The notes beneath the pieces were generated by a model. That model saw only the letters and a program-made list of their open reading frames with translations, was not told where the DNA came from and did not search any database. From Nonomuraea sp. SBT364 (GTDB lineage Bacteria; Actinomycetota; Actinomycetes; Streptosporangiales; Streptosporangiaceae), in the NCBI RefSeq assembly GCF_001083785.1, contig NZ_LAVL01000047.1, forward strand, positions 1 through 55,121: a stretch of DNA of 55,121 nt. Reading direction: 5' to 3'. The position numbers were made by a program, and so were the translations under genes. This document shows, in pieces, positions 7,697 to 15,164 of this stretch; positions within the stretch are counted from its first letter, which is position 1, and the number at the start of each line of letters is the position of its first letter.

Positions 7697-8002
7697 TCTA
7701 AGCGATTCGCTGACCTTGGCTTGCTTCGCGATCTCGGTTCTGAGCTGCGGAAGCACCTCTCAGCAGTTGTCAGCAGCTTCCGGCGCTTCTTGGGCTGTGG
7801 CGGAACAGAGACGGAACAAGATCCACCGCTCACCGTGGCTGCGGTGCCCGTCTACCCGGTAACTGGGACTCGAATAGGGATCTTGATGTTCTGATGCACA
7901 AAGGTTGGATACAGCAAAGAGAGATGCAGTTTTCGTTCTGATTCTCTTAGATCCCTTGGCTAATCAACAGCCTAGACCTGATGCTTGGTCGTGAAGGTTT
8001 TC
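7697..8002. other. Left-end non-coding region of the AICE with candidate integrase arm site
   Basis: No gene is supported. At 7801-7820 a doubled ACGGAACA-type motif (CGGAACAGAG then ACGGAACAAG) matches 17 of 20 positions of 19478-19497 near the right end, in the same orientation. It starts 105 bp inside the core. This is a candidate arm-type integrase binding site. Confidence 0.45.
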
Positions 8003-8530
8003 TTAATTATCATAGGGGCATCGGCTGGTCCTAGTGTAGACGCAGATCTTTTCGCGACCATTAGAATCACGCCAGGCCGAGGATCGGATGCCTCCATGGT
8101 GGCTGCATGTACCGCTCCCACTGGATGGTGATCGCCAGCCGTCAAAGCAAATGAAGGCTATTAGCCTCCATTCGATTTGCGGTATCGTCGCGCGTTTATA
8201 TTGAAGGTTCGCCTGGGCGCCCTTTACTTCGTCCTCAGTGAAGCAGGAAGGATCGCTCAGGACGATGTTAGCCCAAAATTTCCACAACGCGTCTGTTTCA
8301 GCAAACTGCGTATCGAGTTCGGCTAGCTGACTATCGAGCTCATCGAAAGATTTGGGATGGGATTGATTGACCCCAGTGCGGCGTTCAGTGATTTGTTGAG
8401 TCACTTCGGCCCGCAGCTTGGTTGCTGCTGAGTGTAATGGTGCGCAGCGGTTTTGTCGTTCGATGCGGACATAAGTGCCGATTGACCAGAGGAGGAGCAG
8501 GGCCACAGCGCCAACGACCCATTTTTTCAT
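8003..8530 (-). CDS. Small single-pass membrane or secreted protein (AICE cargo)
   Basis: A 175-residue protein with an N-terminal Lys-Lys followed by a hydrophobic helix (residues 5-22), then a largely helical acidic domain with several Glu/Gln/Asp-rich stretches (SFDELDSQLAELDTQFAETD). I do not recognise a family. The base composition is clearly lower in GC than the rest of the element. The C-terminal 45 residues are Ser/Cys/Arg-rich and look less protein-like, so the reading frame could be degraded there. With the next gene it forms the probable cargo of the AICE. Confidence 0.55.
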   Translation of the reverse strand: MKKWVVGAVALLLLWSIGTYVRIERQNRCAPLHSAATKLRAEVTQQITERRTGVNQSHPKSFDELDSQLAELDTQFAETDALWKFWANIVLSDPSCFTEDEVKGAQANLQYKRATIPQIEWRLIAFICFDGWRSPSSGSGTCSHHGGIRSSAWRDSNGREKICVYTRTSRCPYDN

Positions 8531-8606
8531 TTATGAACACCTTCAGCATTCCTTGATCACGCAATGATTGTTGGGTATTTTCTCGCCTAAATAACACCCC
8601 GGCAGA

Positions 8607-9233
8607 TTACTCTGATTGAGTTGATTTTTGGGTGCCGATATCGCGCAGAAGCCTCAATTCTTCTAGCGAAGGATATCCGGATATTGATACGCGAGGTGAT
8701 TTCTTGCGCTTGATGGCTTTTTTGAGGATGAACTTGCTTTTCTTCTTGTATGAATGAAACCAGGAGTTTGTATGCATCCCCATATCTGAGTGCATATGCA
8801 CTTTGACCAAAGTCCATAGGTCGATGGCATCCTGTTGTATCGAATTCCAGGCTTTTGCGTCAGTGGTTTCGATCAACTCAGGCAATAGCATTATTCGTTT
8901 TGAGCATATGAGCATGTACCTCACCAATGAATCGTTCAGCATATGTGAGCCAATTAAAGAGATAGTACTTTGGTTCCATTTGTTTCCCGAGGCTGCAATG
9001 AATGCTCGATATTTGTCAGGAATTAGATCTTTCTTGTCGTTAAGTACTGCTTGTTCGAGTGAGACAAAGGCTTCTTCTATTGCCTGAATTTTGTCGAGTG
9101 TTTGGGCGTAATGAATAAGGCGTTGTTCGCGAAGCCATTTCCGGGCTTCATTGTCTCGCGTTAAGCGTGCGCCATATGCGATTCCAATCAAACCCGCTAT
9201 GAGTGGAATTGCGATATTGAGTGCCTGCTCCAT
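8607..9233 (-). CDS. Membrane-anchored hypothetical protein (AICE cargo)
   Basis: A 208-residue protein with one N-terminal membrane helix (ALNIAIPLIAGLIGIAYGA), then a cytoplasmic helical domain starting RLTRDNEARKWLREQRLIHYAQTL and a Lys-rich C-terminus. This layout (anchor, then RD.WLR..RL..Y) is common in uncharacterised actinobacterial proteins. GC content is much lower than in the flanking genes, a sign of separate origin. ATG at 9233 is preferred; a GTG at 9281 would add 16 residues but has no ribosome site. Its function is unknown. Its position at the attL edge, outside the transfer and replication modules, suggests an accessory trait. Confidence 0.65.
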   Translation of the reverse strand: MEQALNIAIPLIAGLIGIAYGARLTRDNEARKWLREQRLIHYAQTLDKIQAIEEAFVSLEQAVLNDKKDLIPDKYRAFIAASGNKWNQSTISLIGSHMLNDSLVRYMLICSKRIMLLPELIETTDAKAWNSIQQDAIDLWTLVKVHMHSDMGMHTNSWFHSYKKKSKFILKKAIKRKKSPRVSISGYPSLEELRLLRDIGTQKSTQSE

Positions 9234-9350
9234 GCCTAGTTGTCCGTTCTGGGCGTCCGGTGACAGATGGGCTATAGTCACATATCCGAAAGGGATCAGT
9301 CGGTGTTACGTCACTCGGCCATAAGGACACCTTTTTCAGCTGGCCTCTCG

Positions 9351-9539
9351 GCCCATCCCGTCTGCCGTCGACCCACCGCAGGGCGGCAGCGGGCCGGCGA
9401 CGGAGGTGCAAGCCTGGCCTGGCGTGTCCCTTCGCCTGGGCACCTTCCTCGGTCATGCGATGCCAACGGTCACGGCCGGGCTTGCGGCGGAGGAGGCGGT
9501 CTGCTGGGCTTGCCTGGGTCGACGGCAGACGGGATGGGC
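9351..9539. repeat. 25-bp perfect inverted repeat enclosing 139 bp
   Basis: The left arm 9351-9375 starts GCCCATCCCGTCTGCC and the right arm 9515-9539 is its exact complement. The interior has at least one more nested stem. It could be a structured RNA, a MITE-like remnant or a replication/transfer locus. No target-site duplication is visible. Confidence 0.6.
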
Positions 9540-9793
9540 TTTCCACCTTAACCACCCACCGCCGACACGAGCGCACGCTCGCCCATCCCGGAGCCGGAGC
9601 GCCCCCGCCGGAGGCACGTAGTAAGGCCAGCCCCGTGACCGCCACCGCGTGCGCCGACCAGCTCGACCCCGTGAGCAGAGTAGTGCGCCTTCGAATGCGG
9701 CCCTGCCCTCGTCCGCGCCAGCCGACCGGCGTTTTGCGGGTCGGGCATGGAGCCCAAGTGGAGTGCCCGGCCCGCGTCGCGTCGGCGGCGCGT

Positions 9794-9812
9794 GCGGCCC
9801 GGTCAGGGCCGC
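9794..9812 (+). terminator. GC hairpin with T-rich tail
   Basis: GCGGCCC and GGGCCGC form a 7-bp stem with a 5-base loop, followed by TTTAAGTTTGT on the plus strand. It lies 70 bp beyond the stop codon of the minus-strand XRE gene. The tail fits plus-strand termination better, but the stem could act on either strand. Confidence 0.5.
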
Positions 9813-9881
9813 TTTAAGTTTGTAGAGAAAGTTCTCACAGCCCTCGGAATGACAGGCAGACCCGGGAAGCGGTGATAGCGG

Positions 9882-11051
9882 CTACCGGAGGGACCGCAGC
9901 AGCTCGCGAAACTCTTCGGTCTCGGGCTCATTGGAGTAGCGTTTCTCAAGCACTGCGTCCAGTTCCCCAGCAACCATGAGAAGTGAAGGAATCGACTTCC
10001 GGCCGGACTCCAGCGCTTCTCGTCCTAGCGAGATTGCTTGGTCGAGATTTCCGTCTCGCGCTGCTGCTACTCCGAGCGTGAGTTGGGCTTCCGCTCTACG
10101 CATCGGAGCACGGATAGTTCCGTCTGGCCCGACTGAGTTTGCCAGCACCACGTTCGCGTGCGTGACGGCAAGGGAATCCTCCCCCGCAAGTCGGTAGGCG
10201 TCCATGGCGTAGAAGTCCCACTTTGCAGGGTCCACGATGAAGTGATTATCTGTACGCTCAGGGACTGGGAACTTGTTGAGTACGGCATGACCTCGTTCAA
10301 GAGTTGCACGTAGCTTGCGAGAATCACCAATACGTGCGAGAGCCTTCGCTTCTTGAGCGATGAGCTGGACAACAACGGAGTGATTGCGGCTGATGTCCTG
10401 TGCTGCACAGGCGGGGCCGATAACGTCTCGGTACCTGCCCTGAGTGAGTGCGAACCAGGCAGACATTTCATGAGACCAGCCAATGATCTCCGTGTTGCCT
10501 GCTTCCTCCCCGAGCTTGTGAGCAGCAGTTCGGGTGACTTCAGCAGCCGTCCTAAGGCCCATGTCGTACTCCAGGCACCCAACAAGCAAAGCTAGCCAGC
10601 CGGTGGCGGTGAGGAGCTCGGTGTGAGCCTTAAGGCCGACCGGTTTACGGAGCATGCCCGCTATTCGGCGCAGCCATTCATGCGCGTCATTTCTCAAGCT
10701 TTCCGCATCGCGATAGGCGTACTCGCAGCCAAGCTCAAAGATCGTGGAGTGCAGAGCATCGATCGTTATGGCATCCGTGTCCGATTTGTGGATTCGACTG
10801 ATTAGCTCAGCAGTCTGCCAAGGGCGAAGGTCTCTGTTTGCTGCGATGTCAGCGTGAGCTGCAGCGATGAGGTCGCCGCGTGCGTTCAAGGCAACATCGC
10901 ACGCACGAGCCACTTCTTCAGACGGTGCCTTTTTGCCCGTTTCAAGCCGGGAAAGGTATCCCTTGTCGTATTTCACCTGCACAGCAAAACGGGATAGAGA
11001 GAGGTCGCGCTCAAGGCGGAGTTGCCTAAGCTTGTCACCGAAGATCGCCAT
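9882..11051 (-). CDS. XRE-family helix-turn-helix regulator with TPR-like C-terminal domain
   Basis: About 389 residues. The N-terminal 60 residues form an XRE HTH (FGDKLRQLRLERDLSLSRFA, then YLSRLETGKKAPS). The remaining 320 residues are helical repeats of the TPR type often found in actinobacterial XRE regulators. I use the ATG at 11051; in-frame GTGs lie at 11057 and 11060. It is divergent from the SCO3933-family gene, and the 167-bp space between them holds an inverted repeat and a direct repeat that are likely operators. By analogy with other AICEs it is probably the repressor that keeps transfer and replication genes silent. Its 3' flank is the structured non-coding region. Confidence 0.88.
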   Translation of the reverse strand: MAIFGDKLRQLRLERDLSLSRFAVQVKYDKGYLSRLETGKKAPSEEVARACDVALNARGDLIAAAHADIAANRDLRPWQTAELISRIHKSDTDAITIDALHSTIFELGCEYAYRDAESLRNDAHEWLRRIAGMLRKPVGLKAHTELLTATGWLALLVGCLEYDMGLRTAAEVTRTAAHKLGEEAGNTEIIGWSHEMSAWFALTQGRYRDVIGPACAAQDISRNHSVVVQLIAQEAKALARIGDSRKLRATLERGHAVLNKFPVPERTDNHFIVDPAKWDFYAMDAYRLAGEDSLAVTHANVVLANSVGPDGTIRAPMRRAEAQLTLGVAAARDGNLDQAISLGREALESGRKSIPSLLMVAGELDAVLEKRYSNEPETEEFRELLRSLR

Positions 11052-11078
11052 ACTCACCACCCTACGTGCAGCTTTACC

Positions 11079-11118
11079 GTTGCCTCAATTGTCTTCAAGG
11101 GGTAGGCAACAGTAGGCA
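11079..11118. promoter_or_regulatory. Operator-like repeats between divergent AICE regulators
   Basis: GTTGCCT at 11079-11085 is the inverse of AGGCAAC at 11104-11110, and GTAGGCA is directly repeated at 11102-11108 and 11112-11118, 10 bp apart. The cluster lies 28-67 bp upstream of the XRE start and upstream of the divergent SCO3933-family gene, which suits control of both promoters. Confidence 0.5.
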
Positions 11119-11218
11119 TCGGACAACAACTACCAGTCTACGTCTGGCGACTGTTCCATGGAGCTTGCAAGGGAGTTCGCACCACAGGGGTGCGGCCCTC
11201 GATTCGGAGGTGAGCTTC

Positions 11219-11536
11219 GTGAAGCTCTTGATCGATGTCACCGGCAAGTCGTTCATGGTGACGAAGGAAGCGGTCGAGAAGTCCGACCAGAACGGGCGTC
11301 AGAAGTCCGAGCGGGAGACCGGCCGACCGATGTGGGTCACGCAGGTCATGGCGCTGGACGAGACGGGCGGCGAGATGATCAACGTCACCACGGCCGGTGA
11401 AAGGCCCACGGTGAGCGTTGGTTCTCAGGTCGCTCTGTTCAAGCTGGAGGCACTGCCTTGGGCGACCAACGGTCGCAACGGCGTGGCCTTCCGCGCGGCT
11501 GACATCAAGCCCGCTGGTGCTCCGGTCAGCAAGTAG
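11219..11536 (+). CDS. SCO3933-family AICE regulatory protein
   Basis: A 105-residue beta-rich protein starting KLLIDVTGKSFMVTK and containing RPMWVTQVMALDETGGE, INVTTAGE and NGVAFRAADIKP. This pattern matches the SCO3933-type family encoded by many AICEs and related actinomycete plasmids. It is annotated as regulatory, but its mechanism is unknown. The true start is GTG at 11219, with GGAGG eight bases upstream; the frame is open further upstream but that stretch is the operator region. It is the first gene of the plus-strand transfer/replication run and is divergent from the XRE repressor. Confidence 0.85.
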   Translation: MKLLIDVTGKSFMVTKEAVEKSDQNGRQKSERETGRPMWVTQVMALDETGGEMINVTTAGERPTVSVGSQVALFKLEALPWATNGRNGVAFRAADIKPAGAPVSK

Positions 11537-11586
11537 ACCGCAACGCCCTTCAGCGCCAGGAAAGCGGCGTCATCGGTGATCCATGT

Positions 11587-11624
11587 AGCAGGTTCTCACC
11601 TGCTGCTGCGGAGCGATTCGCTCC
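11587..11624 (+). other. Two adjacent hairpins between AICE genes
   Basis: AGCAGGT-TCTC-ACCTGCT (11587-11604) is followed six bases later by GGAGCG-ATT-CGCTCC (11610-11624). They separate the SCO3933-family gene from the small zinc-ribbon gene. They may act as an attenuator, an RNA processing site or a terminator. A tRNA fold was considered and not supported. Confidence 0.45.
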
Positions 11625-11671
11625 AGTTCGAGCCATCACAATCCCGGCCATCAACGATCTAGGAGGTCGTT

Positions 11672-11815
11672 ATGGGGATCAACATCGGCGGCAAGGACGT
11701 GGTTTGTCCCGAGTGTGAGCAGAGGGACAACTTCCAGATCACGTCCATGGACTCGCGCGGCGGAGAAGTTACCTGCCTCGCCTGCGGCAACCACTTCTAC
11801 TTCACCGCGAAGTAG
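11672..11815 (+). CDS. Small zinc-ribbon protein
   Basis: A 47-residue protein with CPEC (Cys12, Cys15) and CLAC (Cys38, Cys41), a classic four-cysteine zinc ribbon. The linker is NFQITSMDSRGGEVT and the end is GNHFYFTAK. AGGAGG lies five bases before the ATG at 11672, a strong start signal. It lies between the regulatory and transfer modules of the AICE, alone between two intergenic regions with hairpins. A nucleic-acid-binding or assembly role in transfer is plausible but not shown. Confidence 0.78.
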   Translation: MGINIGGKDVVCPECEQRDNFQITSMDSRGGEVTCLACGNHFYFTAK

Positions 11816-12034
11816 CCGCGTATCAACGCCCTTCACCAGGGCTTGATCATCTCTGACCGGAGAGCTTCCACTACCTTTCCGGCCTGATTTCTCAGTCGTT
11901 GGGATCGGTTCTGACTTTCGAGTGAGGACCGATCTCTGCGGCAACTCCCGGGATAACGCAAGCGGGACCGTATCGCCCACTACAACGCACGGCCCCGCTC
12001 CCAACCCCCCGCCCTCGCAATGAGGAGGAGAGCC
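11816..12034. promoter_or_regulatory. Intergenic region with hairpins before the transfer operon
   Basis: Holds a hairpin GCCCT-TCACC-AGGGC (11828-11842), terminator-like after the zinc-ribbon gene, and an inverted repeat GATCGGT (11903-11909) with ACCGATC (11928-11934). A promoter for the transfer operon is expected here. It could also contain the clt-type transfer site used by TraB/FtsK translocases. Neither is proven. Confidence 0.4.
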
Positions 12035-12979
12035 ATGTCTAAGCGTACCTTCGGGACGCACAACCACAACAGAGGCGGCACCGGCCGTCGTGGTAGCTCT
12101 GTCACGGTCGTTCAGGCCAACGTGCAGTACAGCTACCTGCGCACCGCGAAGATCACCTTCTATGTGGTCCTGGCGGTCGTCGGCATCTTCGCCGCCGTCA
12201 TCGCCGCCTACTACCTGCCCCCGCTCGCCGCCGTCCCGATCGGCCTGGTGGCCGGCACTCTCATCGGCGGCCTCGTGGCGTCCATCATCGCCATCTGGCC
12301 CGTGCTGCGCGCCATCTGGTGGTGGCTGCCGGAAATCGCCCTGCTCGTGCTGCTGATCGGCGGCTGGGTGTATCTGCAAGGCCAGACGAACCCGCTCATC
12401 ACCGGCGCCGCTTACGCCAGCGTCATCGCTGGATGCGGTCTGGTTCCCGCCTCGCGTCGTTACGTGATCGCGCTGCTGTGGTGTCTCATCGTCCGGCACC
12501 GGCTGCGCACCTGCTTTACCTCCTTCCTCCCCACGGACCGGCATGGCCACCTGCCGTTCATCGGTCTGGCCAAGCCCATCCCGGTCGGGGAACGCGTCTT
12601 GGTCTGGCTACGTCCGGGCCTGTCGCTGGATCAGGTCGAATCCCAGCTCGGCAGAATCGCCGTCGCCTGCTGGGCCGCCTCGGTCACCGTGACCAAGGCA
12701 CGCACCACGAATTCCGCCGCCATCTATCTGGACATCAAACGTCGTGATGTCCTCGGCGGCCTGGTCGGCTCCCCCCTCACCGAGGACCTGCCGACCGATG
12801 TCCCGGCCATTACCCGGCCGATCGCCACCGTTCCGGCTCAGCTTGATCTCGCTGACGTGCCGGACACCGACGACGCTGAGCCTGCCGAGCGTCCGGCCAG
12901 AAAGGCCGGCCGACCCCAGGCCGTAGGCGGCACTCCCGCCAAGACGGCCACGGACAACCCTGACCTCGACTGGATCTGA
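12035..12979 (+). CDS. Membrane subunit of a split TraB/FtsK-type conjugative translocase
   Basis: A 314-residue protein. A basic Gly-rich N-terminus (residues 1-25) is followed by about three or four membrane helices (residues 45-150). A cytoplasmic alpha/beta segment follows (WLRPGLSLDQVESQLGRIAVAC, then VTVTKARTTNSAAIYLDIKRRDVL). That segment is what normally precedes the motor domain in AICE FtsK/TraB proteins. There is no Walker motif here; the ATPase is encoded by the next gene 90 bp downstream. The tail (residues 260-314) is Pro/Ala-rich. ATG at 12035 has GAGGAGGAG just upstream. I infer that it anchors the ATPase and forms the membrane part of the double-stranded DNA pump. Confidence 0.75.
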   Translation: MSKRTFGTHNHNRGGTGRRGSSVTVVQANVQYSYLRTAKITFYVVLAVVGIFAAVIAAYYLPPLAAVPIGLVAGTLIGGLVASIIAIWPVLRAIWWWLPEIALLVLLIGGWVYLQGQTNPLITGAAYASVIAGCGLVPASRRYVIALLWCLIVRHRLRTCFTSFLPTDRHGHLPFIGLAKPIPVGERVLVWLRPGLSLDQVESQLGRIAVACWAASVTVTKARTTNSAAIYLDIKRRDVLGGLVGSPLTEDLPTDVPAITRPIATVPAQLDLADVPDTDDAEPAERPARKAGRPQAVGGTPAKTATDNPDLDWI

Positions 12980-13069
12980 CGCGTCGTCCGCTACCGGGAG
13001 ATTTCTCGTTCCATTCCTCCCGGTAGCACCTCTTCACATCGCATCTGACACGTAAGAGGTGACGCTGCC

Positions 13070-13930
13070 ATGCACCCGGCTGTTCCTGACCTTGCGGCCA
13101 CGATCCCGGTAGCGCCGTCGATGTCCATGTTCGACCCGGTGTTCATCGGGATCAACGAATCCGGCAACCCGGCCTACCTCGACCTGGTGTATCACAACCT
13201 GCTGGACGCCGGAGAACCCGGCGGCGGCAAATCCGTACTGATCCAAAACCTCGTCGGGCACGCCTTCCTGTGCCACGACTTCACCCCCGTCCTGCTCGAC
13301 CCCAAATGGGTCGAACTGGGGATGTGGATGGAAGCTGCCGAAGCATCCGGCGGCGTCTTCGTCGGCCCCGACATCGACCAGGCCCTACGCGTCCTGCGAC
13401 GCCTGCAAAAGGTGATGGACCGCCGCTACTCCTGGCTCGTCGCCCACGGCCGCCGCAAGTTCCTGCCGAGCGACGCCATCAAAGTCATCGGCGTCTTCAT
13501 CGACGAACTCGCCTACTACACCGCCACCATCGGCACGCCCGAGCAGCAGAAAGAGTTCATCGCGCTCGTCCGCGACCTGGTCGCACGAGGCCGCGCCTGC
13601 GCCATGCCGGTCATCGCCGCCACCCAGCGCCCCAGCGTGGACATCATCCCCACCTCGCTGCGGGACCTGTTCGGCTACCGGGCAGCCTTCCGCTGCACCA
13701 CCCCCAACAGCTCCGACATCATCCTCGGGCACGGCTGGGCCTCGGCCGGATTCAACGCCCAGGCCATCAGCCCGCAAACCCCCGGCGTCTTCTACCTCAT
13801 CGCCGAAGGCGGCATCCCGCACCTGGTCAAAGCCGCCTACCTCACCGACGCGCACATTCACCAGCTCGTCGACTACGTCACCTGGATCCGCCGCAACGGC
13901 GACCAGGCCGCCGTACCTCTCGCCGCCTGA
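13070..13930 (+). CDS. FtsK/SpoIIIE-type ATPase subunit of the AICE conjugative translocase
   Basis: A 286-residue motor domain. Walker A is GEPGGGKS (residues 48-55) and Walker B ends IDE (Asp145, Glu146). The FtsK signature ATQRPSVDIIPTSLRDLFGYR follows. It moves double-stranded DNA between cells in AICEs. Unlike the usual single-chain protein of 450 residues or more, it lacks membrane helices and the preceding alpha/beta segment, which are on the separate upstream gene. ATG at 13070 follows AAGAGGTG. It is followed by a run of small overlapping genes. I saw no frameshift that would simply rejoin the two: 90 bp with a stop and a fresh ribosome site separate them. Confidence 0.88.
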   Translation: MHPAVPDLAATIPVAPSMSMFDPVFIGINESGNPAYLDLVYHNLLDAGEPGGGKSVLIQNLVGHAFLCHDFTPVLLDPKWVELGMWMEAAEASGGVFVGPDIDQALRVLRRLQKVMDRRYSWLVAHGRRKFLPSDAIKVIGVFIDELAYYTATIGTPEQQKEFIALVRDLVARGRACAMPVIAATQRPSVDIIPTSLRDLFGYRAAFRCTTPNSSDIILGHGWASAGFNAQAISPQTPGVFYLIAEGGIPHLVKAAYLTDAHIHQLVDYVTWIRRNGDQAAVPLAA

Positions 13931-13942
13931 ACGGAGAACACC

Positions 13943-14146
13943 ATGCACCACCACACGGTCCCGGCCCTGGAAGAGGTGCCCTGGCCCGACGAATCCCCCA
14001 GTGACGTCAGCGTGGAAACGCTGCCTCTGTGCTGCATCGAATGCAGCAACAGCAGCTTCACCGAGATCACCATCACCACCGACCAGGGTCACGAGAACGC
14101 CCTGGAATGCACCTGGTGCGGGGAGGTGTACCTCGATGCTCGCTGA
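13943..14146 (+). CDS. Small double-CxxC zinc-ribbon protein
   Basis: A 67-residue protein with a CCIEC cluster near residue 31, followed by CTWC near residue 58, giving a zinc-ribbon or zinc-finger arrangement. The N-terminal 25 residues are acidic and Pro-rich. ATG at 13943 follows GGAGAACACC. It lies 12 bp after the ATPase gene and overlaps the next gene by 11 bases, so it belongs to the same operon. Its function is unknown. Similar tiny zinc proteins are common in AICE transfer operons. Confidence 0.72.
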   Translation: MHHHTVPALEEVPWPDESPSDVSVETLPLCCIECSNSSFTEITITTDQGHENALECTWCGEVYLDAR

Positions 14147-14357
14147 GACCCACCCCAGCATCGTCACCCCCGAAATCGCGTGGCTGGAAAGCCCGCAGAT
14201 CATCCAGCACACCCGCTGGTACGACGCACTCAGCCGCCCCTACACCTGGCAGCTGCCCATGTTCTGGCTCAAGAACGACCTCGACAACACTCCGGCGACG
14301 ACCGCGATGACCGTCCCGGCATCCGCCTACGACGACCCCCAGTGGAGGCCGCTGTGA
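14136..14357 (+). CDS. Small hypothetical AICE protein
   Basis: A 73-residue protein with Trp- and Tyr-rich patches (EIAWLESPQIIQHTRWYDAL, then RPYTWQLPMFWLKNDLD) and an end in YDDPQWRPL. There is no recognised family. ATG at 14136 is preceded by GGGAGG ten bases upstream and overlaps the previous gene by 11 bases. Its stop codon overlaps the next start as GTGA. The tight spacing on both sides supports it as a genuine gene. Confidence 0.62.
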   Translation: MLAETHPSIVTPEIAWLESPQIIQHTRWYDALSRPYTWQLPMFWLKNDLDNTPATTAMTVPASAYDDPQWRPL

Positions 14358-14722
14358 TCCACAAGGCATACCACCCCAACGGCAGCCCCGACCTGCGCAA
14401 CTGGACCGCCCAGTGTGACAACCGCTGCCCCAATACGGTCGCCCTGCTGGAGGCGACACCGGCCGGCTGGGTCATCGGCCACCGCGACAACGGGCGCTGC
14501 TACTGCCCGCCCTGCGCCGAGACGCTCGCCATGTGCCTCATCTCCTGGGCGCTGGTCTGCCCGATCTGCCAGTCCCCCTGGCTCATCTTCGGCACCGACA
14601 GCAACGGCATCGCCGACCTCGTCCTGTGCGACGGAGAGTGCCGCACCACCTACCTGATCACCGATGGCTGGCACTGCGCCTGCTGCGGCGACCCCATCGT
14701 CTTGCCTCACGGCACTGACTGA
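14354..14722 (+). CDS. Cysteine-rich zinc-binding hypothetical protein
   Basis: A 122-residue protein with at least five cysteine pairs: CDNRC, CYCPPC, CPICQ, CDGEC and CACC. This implies two or three structural zinc sites. GTG at 14354 overlaps the previous stop as GTGA and is preceded by TGGAGG. Its function is unknown. It is part of the zinc-protein group downstream of the translocase ATPase. Confidence 0.68.
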   Translation: MIHKAYHPNGSPDLRNWTAQCDNRCPNTVALLEATPAGWVIGHRDNGRCYCPPCAETLAMCLISWALVCPICQSPWLIFGTDSNGIADLVLCDGECRTTYLITDGWHCACCGDPIVLPHGTD

Positions 14723-14813
14723 ACACATACGCGAGGGCCGGACCTCTCGCCAAAGACTTCCGGCCCCCGCTTTCAGCTCACTCCCAGCGACCAAGCAAAG
14801 GAGCAGAACTGTC

Positions 14814-15164
14814 ATGCACTCTATTCCCGCGTCCGCTGCCCGGATACCGCAGCTCGAACAACTCAACGCCACCCCTGGCACCCGAGTCGTCTTCTACGAC
14901 CCCACCGGCAGTCAGTACAGGTTGCCCACCTATCCGTGGAAGTGGGCCCCCAAGCACCTGAAGACCCGACGCCAGCTCACCGCCCTCGGCCTGCGCCCTG
15001 GCGGACAAACTCCCGTCGCCCAGATCCTGTGGCGCAAAGGCGGCCGGGTCGCCTACCTCTACGACGTCACCCGCGCGCTGCCCAAGCGCAAGCCCACTGA
15101 CAAGCAGCTGGCCGCTCTCGACAAGGCCACGCGTGTACGTCTCAGTAAGCGGAGCGCCTCATGA
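14814..15164 (+). CDS. RRQRL-motif-type AICE protein lacking the cysteine tail
   Basis: A 116-residue basic protein. The central segment RRQLTALGLRPGGQTPVAQIL and the following AYLYDVTRALPKRKPTDKQLAAL match the RRQRL-motif family carried by many actinomycete mobile elements. Members I know end in a CxxC zinc site; this one has no cysteine and ends LSKRSAS. ATG at 14814 is used, with AAAGGAG about ten bases upstream. Its stop codon overlaps the next ATG (ATGA). Confidence 0.7.
   Translation: MHSIPASAARIPQLEQLNATPGTRVVFYDPTGSQYRLPTYPWKWAPKHLKTRRQLTALGLRPGGQTPVAQILWRKGGRVAYLYDVTRALPKRKPTDKQLAALDKATRVRLSKRSAS

Larger units (their letters stand above)
9282..9881. other. 600-bp non-coding, GC-rich, highly structured region
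   Basis: Both flanking genes are on the minus strand and no gene is supported here. The region holds a 25-bp inverted repeat (9351-9375 and 9515-9539), a nested hairpin between its arms (AGGTGC 9404-9409 with GCACCT 9440-9445), a further GCCCATCCCG copy near 9580, and a hairpin at 9794-9812. GC content rises sharply compared with the cargo genes to the left. Confidence 0.55.

Noticed and set aside
7453..7833. Open frames crossing attL on the minus strand
   Set aside because: They read through the RNase P fragment; peptides of the type EQNPAYRPA are a known false product of rnpB sequence.
9351..9539. Retron msr-msd or group II intron
   Set aside because: No reverse transcriptase gene lies nearby and the domain V signature of group II introns is not visible.
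11568..11640. tRNA-like sequence with GTGAT/ATCAC ends and GTTCGAG
   Set aside because: Only five acceptor pairs form, there is no proper D or anticodon arm, and two simple hairpins explain the pairing better.
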